Shown here: in pieces, positions 34,508 through 45,139 of the stretch
Layout of the letters: every line of letters starts with the position of its first letter
Numbering within the stretch: the first letter of the stretch is position 1
NCBI GenBank assembly: GCA_963772335.1
Contig: CAVYXF010000001.1
Span: 1,054,001 to 1,118,000, forward strand
Length of the DNA stretch: 64,000 nt
Direction: 5' to 3'
DNA from: CAVYXF01 sp963772335
GTDB taxonomy: Bacteria; Pseudomonadota; Alphaproteobacteria; Rhizobiales; Rhodomicrobiaceae
Position numbers and translations under genes: made by a program
The notes under the pieces: model-generated
What the model was told of the DNA's origin: nothing
The model's input: the letters and a program-made list of their open reading frames with translations, nothing else
Database searches by the model: none

Positions 34508-35995
34508 TCAGCCGTTGGTGGGATAGTTCGGACTTTCGCGGGTGATGGTCACGTCGTGGGTATGACTTTCGCGCAGGCCCGCATTGGTGATCTGGATGAA
34601 CTCGGCCTTGCGGTGGAATTCCTCGATGGTCGAAGCACCGGTATAGCCCATCGCCGCGCGCAAGCCGCCGACAAGCTGGTGCAGCACACTGCCGACCGGT
34701 CCACGATAAGGCACCTGGCCTTCAATCCCCTCCGGCACGAGCTTGAGCGTGTCGCTCACCTCCTGCTGGAAATAACGATCGGCCGAGCCGCGCGCCATCG
34801 CCCCGATCGAGCCCATGCCGCGATAGGATTTATACGACCGGCCCTGATAGAGATAGACCTCGCCGGGGCTCTCGTCCGTGCCCGCGAGCAGCGAGCCGAT
34901 CATCACGGTCGAGGCTCCGGCCGCAAGCGCCTTGGCGAGGTCACCGGAATATTTGATGCCGCCATCGGCAATGGCTGGAATGCCATGCCTGTCGGCCTCC
35001 TCGGAGGTCTCCATGATCGCCGTGAGCTGCGGCACGCCGACCCCGGCGACAATGCGCGTGGTGCAGATCGAGCCCGGCCCGATGCCGATCTTGATAGCGT
35101 CCGCCCCGGCATCGATCAGTGCTTTGGCGCCTTCACGAGTTGCGACATTGCCGGCCACCACCTGGACGGCGTTGGAATAGCGCTTGATGCGCGTCACCGC
35201 CGCCAACACGCGGCTGGAGTGACCGTGCGCGGTGTCCACCACCACGACATCGACGCCTGCATCGATTAGATGCTCGGTGCGCGCAAACCCATCCTCGCCC
35301 ACTGTGGTCGCCGCAGCAACCAGGAGCCGGCCTTCGGCATCCTTGGCCGCATGCGGGTGCTGGCGCGCCTTCTCGATGTCCTTCACGGTGATGAGGCCGA
35401 TGCAGTGATAGTCGTCATCGACCACGAGCAGCTTTTCGATGCGGTGCTGGTGCAGCAGCCGCATGGCCTCCTCGCGGGAGACGCCTTTTTTCACCGTGAT
35501 CAGGTTCTCGCGGGTCATCAGCTCGGAGACGGGCTGGGCCTGATTGGTCGCAAAGCGCACATCACGATTGGTGAGGATGCCGACCAGCTTGCCGTCCTGC
35601 GAGCCGTTGACGGGCGGCTTGACCACCGGAATGCCAGAGATCGAATGCCGGCGCATCAGCTCCAGCGCCTCGCGCAACGTCGCGGTCGGCTGAATAGTGA
35701 CCGGATCGACCACCATGCCGGATTCGAACTTCTTCACCTTGCGGACGTGCTCGGCCTGCTCTTCCGGCTCGAGATTGCGGTGGACGACGCCGATGCCGCC
35801 GGCCTGCGCCATGGCAATGGCAAGGCGGCCCTCGGTCACGGTGTCCATCGCCGCCGAGAGAATGGGAATGTTGAGGGTGATGCTGCGGGTCAGCCGCGCG
35901 GAGACGTCAGCGGCGGTCGGCATCACCTCGGAATGGGCAGGCCGCAGGAGAATATCGTCAAAAGTTAGAGCTGTTTCTGCCCTCAGTTGTGCCAT
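34508..35995 (-). CDS. guaB: inosine-5'-monophosphate dehydrogenase
   Basis: GuaB oxidises IMP to XMP with NAD, the committed step to GMP. The TIM barrel holds the catalytic Cys in GPGSICTTRIV and the mobile flap with RYFQQE; two CBS domains are inserted after the first barrel strands (SISGIPVVK, GILTNRDVRF, RIEKLLVVDDDYHCIGLIT). ALTFDDILLRPAHSEV is the family N-terminus; the ATG at 35995 starts seven residues before it. An ATG at 36013 is the alternative. The C-terminus IQITNAGLRESHTHDV is typical. Confidence 0.97.
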   Translation of the reverse strand: MAQLRAETALTFDDILLRPAHSEVMPTAADVSARLTRSITLNIPILSAAMDTVTEGRLAIAMAQAGGIGVVHRNLEPEEQAEHVRKVKKFESGMVVDPVTIQPTATLREALELMRRHSISGIPVVKPPVNGSQDGKLVGILTNRDVRFATNQAQPVSELMTRENLITVKKGVSREEAMRLLHQHRIEKLLVVDDDYHCIGLITVKDIEKARQHPHAAKDAEGRLLVAAATTVGEDGFARTEHLIDAGVDVVVVDTAHGHSSRVLAAVTRIKRYSNAVQVVAGNVATREGAKALIDAGADAIKIGIGPGSICTTRIVAGVGVPQLTAIMETSEEADRHGIPAIADGGIKYSGDLAKALAAGASTVMIGSLLAGTDESPGEVYLYQGRSYKSYRGMGSIGAMARGSADRYFQQEVSDTLKLVPEGIEGQVPYRGPVGSVLHQLVGGLRAAMGYTGASTIEEFHRKAEFIQITNAGLRESHTHDVTITRESPNYPTNG

Positions 35996-36108
35996 GGGCG
36001 AGTACTCTTCCATCGGCTAGGGTGCTAGCCTGTATACAACCATTTGCGGCTTCTCTATCACTTCGGCCCGGCTATGCATAGTCCGGGAGGTCCCGGCTTT
36101 GGCGGATG

Positions 36109-36810
36109 TCAACCGCTTCCGCGAAAGCCAGTAGCAAGAACATAAAGTTCGGCGCTATCGGCGCGGCTGGCTTTCGGCTTCACATGCCGGACCACGCTAA
36201 AGGCACGCTTCAAGGTGTCGAGCAGCGCCCGCTCGGTGCCGCCTTGGAGCACTTTGCAGAGAAAGAAGCCGCCCGGCGCCAGGATTTGCAAGGCAAAGTC
36301 GAGCGCCACTTCGGCGAGACCCATGATGCGCAAATGGTCGGTACTCGGATGGCCGGTTGCCGGCGCGGCCATATCGGAGAGCACCGCATCGGCTTTGTGC
36401 CCGCCAAGGGCTTCGATGATGCGCTCGGGCGCGCCGGTATCCATGAAATCCGCACAGATCAGGGTTGCGCCCGGCAAAGGCGCCATTTCGGACAGGTCAA
36501 TGGCAACCAGCACGCCACTGCCGTCCGTGGCCTTGATGCGCTCGGCTGCCACCTGCGACCAACCGCCGGGAGCGGCCCCGAGATCAACCACCACGTCGCC
36601 GGGCTTCAACAGCCCATATTTTTCGGCGATCTCGCTGAGCTTATAGGCTGCCCGCGAGCGATAGCCTTCGCGCTTGGCGGCGGCCACATAGGGGTCGTTG
36701 AGCTGACGCTCAAGCCATAGCGTCGAGGACAGGCGCCGCTTTTTTGCGGTCCGCACGCGCACCTTCAGCGCCCGCGCACCGCTCTTCTTGTCCGATTTTC
36801 GTGAAACCAT
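36109..36810 (-). CDS. rlmE: 23S rRNA (uridine2552-2'-O)-methyltransferase
   Basis: RlmE (FtsJ) methylates U2552 in the 50S A-loop and is heat-shock induced in many bacteria. The 233-residue protein starts at MVSRKSDKK; the open frame extends upstream only into ppx. The Rossmann motif is VVDLGAAPGGWSQVAAE, and the K-D-K-E catalytic residues lie in RSRAAYKLSEI, VLSDMAAPATGH, GFFLCKVLQGG and AELYVLATGF. It follows ppx by 37 bases and precedes guaB, a conserved order in this group. Confidence 0.95.
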   Translation of the reverse strand: MVSRKSDKKSGARALKVRVRTAKKRRLSSTLWLERQLNDPYVAAAKREGYRSRAAYKLSEIAEKYGLLKPGDVVVDLGAAPGGWSQVAAERIKATDGSGVLVAIDLSEMAPLPGATLICADFMDTGAPERIIEALGGHKADAVLSDMAAPATGHPSTDHLRIMGLAEVALDFALQILAPGGFFLCKVLQGGTERALLDTLKRAFSVVRHVKPKASRADSAELYVLATGFRGSG

Positions 36811-36847
36811 CAGGCTTGCCCTTATCACGGCGCGCCTGGACCGGCAA

Positions 36848-38059
36848 TCAGGACCGTCGGCGCTCGGCGGTATCCTCGGCCATGAGGCTGGCGAGGATGC
36901 CTTCGCGCAGACCCCGGTCGGCAACGCGCAGCCTTGTCCAGGGCCACAGGCGCAGCATCGCTTCGAGGATGGCGCAGCCGCCCAATACCAGATCAGCCCT
37001 GTCAGGGCCGATGCAAGGCTGGCGCGAGCGCGCATCGAAACTCATTTGCAAGAGTTTGCCGGAGACGCCCCGCACCTCCGCCTCTGTGAGCCAGCAGCCA
37101 TCCACCTTGCGGCGGCTATAGGTTTCAAGGCCGAGATAGACGCCAGCGAGCGTGGTCACCGTACCCGACGTACCAAGGAGATGCGTTCTACCGCGGCCGA
37201 CACTATCGGCGATGCGGTAGCGCTTCTCGAAAGGCTCCAGGCGCGCCAGGACATGGGCAACCATCTCCTCGAAAATCGCCTCGTCGACATGGCGGCCGCC
37301 GAACTGCTCGGCGAGCGTAACGACGCCGACCGGAAGCGAGGTCCAGGCCACGATCGCGCTCTGCACCCGAACGCGGTCCGCCAATGTCTGCCGCCTGCCG
37401 GAGCGCAGACGACGCAGGTCAAGCCAGATCAGCTCAGACGACCCACCACCGATATCGAAGACCAGCGCCCAATCACTGCTGCGATCGATCAGCGACGCGC
37501 AGCCGGCGACAGCAAGCTTTGCCTCGGTCTCCCGGCTGACGATTTCGATGCGCAGACCGGTTTCCCGCCCTGCGGTCTCGATGAACTCGCCAGCATTCTT
37601 CGCCACGCGGCAGGCCTCGGTAGCAATCAGGCGCGACCTGGCAACGCCGCGCCTGGCCATCTTCTCCGAGCAGACCTTTAAAGCCTCGATGGTGCGCGCC
37701 ATAGCTGCATCGGAGAGCAACCCTGTGCGGCTGACGCCTTCGCCCAGCCGGATGATCTTAGAGAACGCATCGATAACCTGGAAGCCGCGGCGAGACGGGC
37801 GCGCAACCAGCAGCCGGCAATTGTTCGTGCCGAGATCGAGGGCGGCGTAGATCGGCGCAGGCCGGTACACATCACTCGAGGAACAGGAAAACTCCGTGGC
37901 AATAGGAGCGAGCGAACCGTTAGGCCGGAGCAACGATGTCGCTGGACCAACCCCTACGCCTTTGGCATCCGCGTCCGCAGCCTTAGCAGCCACGACGCCC
38001 TGCTCGCCCAATTCAGCCACCCTTCTTGTCCCCAAAGAGGCGTTTTCTGACACCCCCAC
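36848..38059 (-). CDS. Ppx/GppA family exopolyphosphatase/pppGpp phosphatase
   Basis: The actin-like ATPase fold shows APIYAALDLGTNNCRLLVA at the phosphate-1 site and LVFDIGGGSSELIWLDL at the phosphate-2 site, with catalytic Glu in ATEACRVAKN region. The family hydrolyses polyphosphate or pppGpp; a single domain of this size (up to 403 residues including a long N-terminal lead of about 70) is the shorter alphaproteobacterial type. The conserved part begins near residue 68, so the true start may be downstream of the ATG at 38059. It heads the ppx-rlmE-guaB group. Confidence 0.9.
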   Translation of the reverse strand: MGVSENASLGTRRVAELGEQGVVAAKAADADAKGVGVGPATSLLRPNGSLAPIATEFSCSSSDVYRPAPIYAALDLGTNNCRLLVARPSRRGFQVIDAFSKIIRLGEGVSRTGLLSDAAMARTIEALKVCSEKMARRGVARSRLIATEACRVAKNAGEFIETAGRETGLRIEIVSRETEAKLAVAGCASLIDRSSDWALVFDIGGGSSELIWLDLRRLRSGRRQTLADRVRVQSAIVAWTSLPVGVVTLAEQFGGRHVDEAIFEEMVAHVLARLEPFEKRYRIADSVGRGRTHLLGTSGTVTTLAGVYLGLETYSRRKVDGCWLTEAEVRGVSGKLLQMSFDARSRQPCIGPDRADLVLGGCAILEAMLRLWPWTRLRVADRGLREGILASLMAEDTAERRRS

Positions 38060-38377
38060 TTCACCGGCTTGTTACTTTATCAGCCTAGCCGCCGCCGTAA
38101 AGGCTTTCTAAAGAAAGGGTTTAACATGCGGCTGCTACAACCTTTGGCACGCAAAGTCTGCCTTACAAATAGGCAGGAATGCGGCGAAATTAGGCGGAAG
38201 CGCAGCATGCGGGCCCTGTCACCAGGCAAGCGGAACCATCACGCCTTCTGCCGCTTTCCTCCGCTAGCATGAAGCGACAAGGACGCCTCCCCGCTGATAG
38301 GAAGGCTTCCTGTGCCTTGCAACAAGCACGGGGGCAACCGATTCTTCATGACCGATCAAGCGCAGGAGAACGCGTCG

Positions 38378-39538
38378 ATGCCGGGGAAGACGCCCGGCCG
38401 CCTCAAGGCGAAGATTAATCGCGCGGCAGCCGGCCTGACGCATGCCGTGTTTGTCCTGGCCATCGCTCTCGCCTTCACCAAGGCAGGCGAACCACAGGCG
38501 ACCGCGAGGCAGGAGGATGGGCGCAAGGAGCAGCCGATTGATGCGCCTCGCCCGTTGGCCGCTGCGCCCGAAATCGCCTCGCAGCCGCAGATTGGAAATG
38601 GCACCGAAATGCCCGCGGAAGGTGAAGCCGGGGAAGGTGGGGAATTTCAGATTGCCGCTCGCTCCCGTCGCCCCAGGGAGCGGAAAGAGGATCTTCCGCC
38701 GCCATCGCCGGTGACGGCGCTGCCCACGCCGCAGCGCTCCGCTGCGGATCAGGCCCGCGCCGACCGGCTGATGGCGCGCCTCGTCTTAGCCTATCCGGAC
38801 ATGCTCGCCAGCCATGACGACAACAACCTGATCTGGCGCGACGGCACGAAAATGGGCTTCGATGACGGCATGGAGAAATCCTTCCAGGAGCGTCTGGAGC
38901 ATCCCGATGTCGAGGATCAGTTCGCCATCCCCTACCCTCTCGGCGAGATGCTGTCCGACCCCGAACCGGATTTTGACCCCGGGCGATTTCGCAACGAAGC
39001 TTTCTTCACCAAGATGTATGGCGATTGCCGGCGCGACCGCGATGTGCAAAAGCGGCTCGTCGATGTGGTGTGGCTGCCCAAGAACGGGGCGAAGAAGATC
39101 AAAGTCACGCCGATCAACGGCGTAGCCGAGAAGCTGCAGCAGATCTCAGACGAGCTCGATGCGCTGCCGCAGGAATTCCTGAGATATCTGCGTCCCATCG
39201 CCGGTACGTTCAACTGCCGCGACATCGCCAATACCAGCCGATCGAGCGCGCATGGCTTCGGCATTGCAATCGACCTGAACAGCGCGCAAGGCGATTATTG
39301 GGAGAATCGCGGGCGCAGCCGCGGCGCCGAGCCTGAGATGCTCGAATATCGCAATCGTGTCCCCCAGGAAATCGTCGCGATTTTCGAGAAGCATGGCTTC
39401 ATCTGGGGCGGCAAGTGGTATCACTACGACACCGCCCATTTCGAGTACCGGCCAGAGCTTCTCGTGGCCGAGGAGTTGGTCGGCGGCGGCAATGTTGCGG
39501 TGCCAATGCCGGAGAAACAGCCGCGCAACTTGAATTGA
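38378..39538 (+). CDS. M15-type D-Ala-D-Ala carboxypeptidase/endopeptidase-like protein
   Basis: The ATG at 38378 has AGGAG nine bases upstream and gives a 386-residue protein; ATG 38348 and GTG 38312 are alternatives. The N-terminus has a signal anchor (GLTHAVFVLAIALAF), followed by a Pro/Glu-rich linker of about 80 residues. The C-terminal domain shows zinc ligands of the M15/VanY family: SSAHGFGIAIDLN (H and D) and WYHYDTAHFEYRPEL (H). It therefore probably cuts peptidoglycan peptides in the periplasm. The middle part with MGFDDGMEKSFQERLEHPDV and IPYPLG is conserved in a subgroup that carries this extension. A palindromic hairpin follows the stop. Confidence 0.88.
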   Translation: MPGKTPGRLKAKINRAAAGLTHAVFVLAIALAFTKAGEPQATARQEDGRKEQPIDAPRPLAAAPEIASQPQIGNGTEMPAEGEAGEGGEFQIAARSRRPRERKEDLPPPSPVTALPTPQRSAADQARADRLMARLVLAYPDMLASHDDNNLIWRDGTKMGFDDGMEKSFQERLEHPDVEDQFAIPYPLGEMLSDPEPDFDPGRFRNEAFFTKMYGDCRRDRDVQKRLVDVVWLPKNGAKKIKVTPINGVAEKLQQISDELDALPQEFLRYLRPIAGTFNCRDIANTSRSSAHGFGIAIDLNSAQGDYWENRGRSRGAEPEMLEYRNRVPQEIVAIFEKHGFIWGGKWYHYDTAHFEYRPELLVAEELVGGGNVAVPMPEKQPRNLN

Positions 39539-39549
39539 GCAAAAGGACA

Positions 39550-39570
39550 GCGGCGCCCTTTGGGCGCCGC
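39550..39570. terminator. hairpin between convergent genes
   Basis: GCGGCGCCC, loop TTT, GGGCGCCGC form a perfect 9-bp stem with a 3-base loop between the stop codons of the M15 peptidase gene and the convergent cyclase-family gene. No U-run follows on the plus strand, so termination efficiency is uncertain, but the position suggests a bidirectional terminator. Confidence 0.6.
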
Positions 39571-39597
39571 GTCATGCTTCTTAACGTGCGAAACAGC

Positions 39598-40695
39598 TCA
39601 GTAGAGCACCATCGGATTGCCCGGCGAGCCGGTCGCGCCGACCATTTTCAGCGGCGACCAGATGAAGGCGCCTTCGAACACCTTGGCGTCGACCAGCGAC
39701 TTGGTGTCGATGTTCTCCAGGTTCCACAGACCCAGCCTTGTCTGGCTCTCGGTGTGGCAGGGCACGGCAAAATCCTTGCCGCCCTCGCCTGCCGGCTGGG
39801 CGTCGTTGGCCGAGGTGTCGCCCATGGTCAGGGCGATGTTGCGCTCGCCGAAATAATGGCAGGCGCTGACGCCGAAGCCCGGCTCGCCCTTGGCGAACAG
39901 GTCGCGCGCGGCTTTGCGCTGCTCCGATGTCATGGTCATGTACTTGTCGTTGCTCCAGCTATTGCCCTGGCCGGTGTGGAGGGCAACGCAGTCGCCGGCC
40001 TGGATCTCGCCGAGACTCTGGGCCTTGATCATCCCCTGGACGTCCTCGGCGGTGACGATGCCGGGATCGCCGGCCGCATTCGGGATCGGCAGCATCTCGG
40101 CGTCGGCCGGGATCTTGTTCTGCGATTTGCGATAGGCCACCGCGTCGAGCACGACGAGACGGCACACGAAGCCGACATCGGCGACGCCTTCGACACCGCC
40201 CGGCCCCATGCCGAGGACACGCCCGCCTGCACCGCGCTCATAGGATTGCGGGTACATGTGGCCGTTATACATGAACACGCCCTTGGAGGTGTTCACGCCG
40301 ATATGGCCGGGACCGTCGAACTGCGTGCCGATCTGGCCCAGCTCGGTGGTCACCAGCTCGTCGTGATAGACCATCGCATTCTCGCCGAACGGACCGCCGG
40401 TCGGCGTGCCGGGAATGCTGAGCTGCCAGCCGCGGGCGCCGAAAGCCGGGATCTCGCGGTGGTAGTATTTGCCGACTGCGATGGTCTTGAACTGCTTTAC
40501 CGTGGCGAGCGCGCGCTTGACGTTCTCCGGGTTCTTGGTGTGATTGGCCGAGCCGGCATGGTCGTCGGGGCCCCATTTGGTCGGCGCCCATTTCTCATTG
40601 AGCGGCTTATCGCTGGTCGGCCCTGGCAGCGCCTGCGCGAAAGCCGAGCCGGTGAAGGCGACAAGCACCGCTCCGGCGAGCAATGAACCTCGCAT
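39598..40695 (-). CDS. secreted cyclase-family protein (kynurenine formamidase-like)
   Basis: A signal peptide (LLAGAVLVAFTGSAFAQA) precedes a 340-residue domain of the Cyclase/KynB superfamily. The metal-binding motif is GTQFDGPGHIGV (HxGTxxDxxxH-type, here with the first His region altered), with further His residues in VALHTGQGNSW and SACHYFGERN. Superfamily members hydrolyse formamides or cyclic amides, or isatin. The secreted, extended type is found in many proteobacteria; the substrate is unknown. It lies downstream of the orphan carboxyltransferase gene on the same strand with a gap of 113 bases. Confidence 0.85.
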   Translation of the reverse strand: MRGSLLAGAVLVAFTGSAFAQALPGPTSDKPLNEKWAPTKWGPDDHAGSANHTKNPENVKRALATVKQFKTIAVGKYYHREIPAFGARGWQLSIPGTPTGGPFGENAMVYHDELVTTELGQIGTQFDGPGHIGVNTSKGVFMYNGHMYPQSYERGAGGRVLGMGPGGVEGVADVGFVCRLVVLDAVAYRKSQNKIPADAEMLPIPNAAGDPGIVTAEDVQGMIKAQSLGEIQAGDCVALHTGQGNSWSNDKYMTMTSEQRKAARDLFAKGEPGFGVSACHYFGERNIALTMGDTSANDAQPAGEGGKDFAVPCHTESQTRLGLWNLENIDTKSLVDAKVFEGAFIWSPLKMVGATGSPGNPMVLY

Positions 40696-40808
40696 GTTCC
40701 TATCCTCCCACTGTTTTTATGACGTGCTTACCCGACTAAAGTCTCACGTCGCAGGCCGAAACGCCAGTGGGGCAATGAAAGCACGCGGAGGTAGAACGGC
40801 TTAGCCAA

Positions 40809-42416
<1,608 letters not shown>

Positions 42417-42452
42417 GGCATGGCCTTTCGTGAGCTGCCGCGGGCGCGAGTA

Positions 42453-42860
42453 TTAAGGCTTTTTTTCAATTTTTTCTACCATGCCGCCGGCTTCTTTCCA
42501 CGCCTTGAAGCCGCCTTTGAGGTGGGCAACGTTCTCCAGCCCCATGCGTTGTGCGGTTTGCGTGCAAAGCGCCGAGCGCCAATCCAGCGCGCAGTGGAAC
42601 ACGAACTGCTCGGCCTCGCCGAACTCTCGCTTGAAATAAGGGCTTGCCGGATCGATCCAGAATTCCAGCATGCCGCGCGGGCAATGGAACGAGCCCGGGA
42701 TGCGTCCCTCGCGTTCAAGTTCGCGGATGTCGCGGACATCGACGACGAGGACACCACCCTGCGTCAGCATCGCCTGCAACTGCTCCGGCGTGATCTCCTC
42801 GATTTCCCGACGGGCAGCCTCGATCAGGGCTTCATAGCCGATTTTCATGGGCTTGGGCAT
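42453..42860 (-). CDS. rhodanese-like sulphurtransferase
   Basis: A single rhodanese domain of about 135 residues: ITPEQLQAMLTQGGVLVVDV, VRDIRELEREGRIPGSFHCPRG, the active-site loop FHCALDWRSAL with catalytic Cys and the C-x4-R pattern, and HLKGGFKAWKEAGG near the end. It probably carries a persulphide in the cytosol. GAAG before the ATG at 42860 supports that start; 42848 is an alternative. It is upstream of the carboxyltransferase gene and may share its transcript. Confidence 0.88.
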   Translation of the reverse strand: MPKPMKIGYEALIEAARREIEEITPEQLQAMLTQGGVLVVDVRDIRELEREGRIPGSFHCPRGMLEFWIDPASPYFKREFGEAEQFVFHCALDWRSALCTQTAQRMGLENVAHLKGGFKAWKEAGGMVEKIEKKP

Positions 42861-42976
42861 GCACTTCACGCAGCCGGGAAGCCGCGCACCTCTATGCGGT
42901 AGGTTTGCCTTGGTGCCACCGGGAACACTAAAATGCAATCGATTAGTTCGCCCAGCTGGTCCGCGCCGCGCCCATG

Positions 42977-44732
42977 TTATCTCTCCCGCACGACGCGGAA
43001 GCCGTTTGTCGAATAGCGCACGTCAAAATCATATTTGAAACGGGCGGCTGTGCGCGCGAAGCGCTGATCGTTGTTGAACGCTCCGCCGCGCAAGACCCGC
43101 TCGCGGCAGTCCGGCTTGGTATAGGCCGAGCCGTCATTCGGCGCGTTTTTGTAATTGTCGGCCCAGCAGTCCTCGACCCATTCCGCGGCATTGCCGGCCA
43201 TGTCCAGGAGGCCGAAGGCATTGGGCGGAAAACTGCCGGTGGGCATGATCTTGCCGACCGGGTTGGCCGTGCACCCCACGCAATTGGCATGATCTTTTTC
43301 GACCGCATCACCCCAGTAATAGGCGCTTGTGGTACCGGCGCGCGCGGCATACTCCCATTCGGCTTCGGTCGGCAGACGGTAGGTCCCGCCTGTCTTGCGC
43401 GACAGCCAGGCGAGATAGACCTTTGCGTCATTCCAATCGAGATTGACGACAGGGTTCAAGCCGCGCCCCAGCCCCCGATCGCTCGGGCGAAACTGACAAC
43501 CGCCCTCCGCAAGACAGGCGTCCCATTCGGCAAATGTCACCTCGCGCCTGCCGATGTAAAACGGCTTGGAGATCGTGACCTCATGAACCGGGGTCTCGAA
43601 CGGAAGACCATCGGTTGAGCCCATTGCAAGCTTGCCGGGCGGGACCAGAACCATCTCGGGACAGACCGGGCATTCGCGGCCGGCAGTGGGCTGTTCGGCC
43701 GCTCCCGCCTGCGCCTGCGCCTGCGCACCGGGCGCCGGTGAGGGCGTGGCGGTTTCGCCAGGCGCATTGTTCGTCGCGGCGGGCTGAAGCTGCGCGAGCC
43801 GGGCGCGCGCGATCTGGGCGAACTGCCCCTGCGGATAGGCGCTCAGATAAGCTTGATAGTCCGCGGCGGCGCTGCTGTCCTTGATCGTGTCCCAAAAGCC
43901 GACCTCGACGGGATCGGCTGGTCTTGGAGCGGCGGGCGCGGCTGCGGGAAGCACAACCAGGTCGCCGGGAAGCGGGGCGGATTGCCAGACCGATTGCGTA
44001 TTGCCGCTGAGGCGCAGCACCGCCGCTCTGGTCTGGTTGACGACCGCGTCGAAGCCGAGGCCAGGCGTCTGCATCGCCTGGAGAAGCTGGGCAGCGAAGA
44101 GATCCTTGGGCGAATCGGTCACCAGCTGCCCCGGTGTGGCCGAGAACACGACGGAGATACCCTGCGCGGTCTCAGGCGCGGCGAGGCCGCGAAGATCGCC
44201 CGCTACACGCTGCTGCCACGGGTTGGCGTCGGCTCGCATTGAGGACCACGAGGCTTCCAGGCGTGCGGGCCACAGTCAGGGCATGGAGGAAAAGACCCAG
44301 ATCGATGGTTTCGCGCCGGAGATCGTGGGGCCCAGTAATTTTGGAATCGATGGCAACCAGATAATTGCGCCCCTGATACTGCACGGCATGGCCGGAATAA
44401 TAGACGAACGCGGTGCCGCCACGCTTCAACCGTTCGGCGAATATTGGCAAGCCCTGCAGAATCTCATCCCGCCGTGCATCTTCCAGATAGAAAACCGTAA
44501 ATCCACCCTGGCGCAGCACATCGGCGACCTGGCGCGCACCGCTGACGCTATCCTCAATAGGGGATAGCGCGTAGGCCCCGTTGCCGATGACCAGCGCCAC
44601 GCGCGGCCTGCTTCCTTGCGCAGCAGCTGTCCCGGCGTTCACAAAAGCCGCAAGGGTCAAGAGCGCGAGGCCGGCGAGAAGGCGTGCCAGAATCTGAAAT
44701 AGAGGTGCTTTCACGGCAGAGTTAACGGACAT
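42977..44732 (-). pseudogene. caspase-like/SUMF1-type protein, interrupted by a frameshift
   Basis: Two overlapping minus-strand frames form one protein. The first (44732 to about 44229) has a signal peptide and a caspase p20 domain: RVALVIGNGAYALSPI, DVLRQGGFTVFYLEDA and VYYSGHAVQYQGRNYLV with catalytic-type His115. The family's LDACR motif reads LNASR, so catalytic Cys is Ser167. One extra base near 44228 shifts the frame; the next frame continues correctly with ANPWQQRVAG and VVFSATPGQLVTDSP (p10 region). After a linker comes a formylglycine-generating-enzyme-like domain: EMVLVPPGKLAMGS, YRLPTEAEWEYAARAG, GNAAEWVEDCW, RVLRGGAFNNDQRFAR and GFRVVRER. The FGE catalytic Cys pair is absent. If the shift is real, the gene is broken; if it is an assembly error, an inactive caspase-SUMF1 protein is made. 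Confidence 0.85.
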
Positions 44733-45139
44733 GCTGGCCCCAAGCCGCCATCGCGCTCATCCCAATAGAAGAATCGTAATCGCTAATATTCTTTTCTGAC
44801 ATTTTAATCAATTTCCTTCCCCAAACGAAATAAGAGGCTTTGTTACTTAGCGGCGCGACCGTGCCTTGCGCGTCTTTCGCGCCGATCTGCGGGCTTTCGG
44901 ATCGCCGAGCGTGACTTTGATCAGCGGGCACATTTACCGGCGGATCATTGCGGATCGGAACATCTCATGCAGGAGAATGCATCCGAGGCTGTCGCCGCCG
45001 CCATGCAATTTTTTTTGTCCCGTTTTCGAACGATATCCAGACTGACAGCGTCTCACAGTCGGGAGCGGCGTTCACAACGCGCCATGTGTGAGAAATAGCT
45101 TCTCACCTCACCTGCAATAAACAGATTGGCAGGAAGGCT
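44733..45139. other. non-coding stretch of lower GC
   Basis: About 400 bases separate the divergent caspase-like and repeat-protein genes. The first 120 bases are clearly richer in A and T than the surroundings, as expected for two divergent promoters. No open frame with a ribosome site, RNA gene or strong hairpin was recognised. Confidence 0.5.

Noticed and set aside
39415..40686. 423-codon plus-strand open frame opposite the cyclase-family gene
   Set aside because: Antisense shadow; the minus-strand gene has a signal peptide and conserved metal-site residues.
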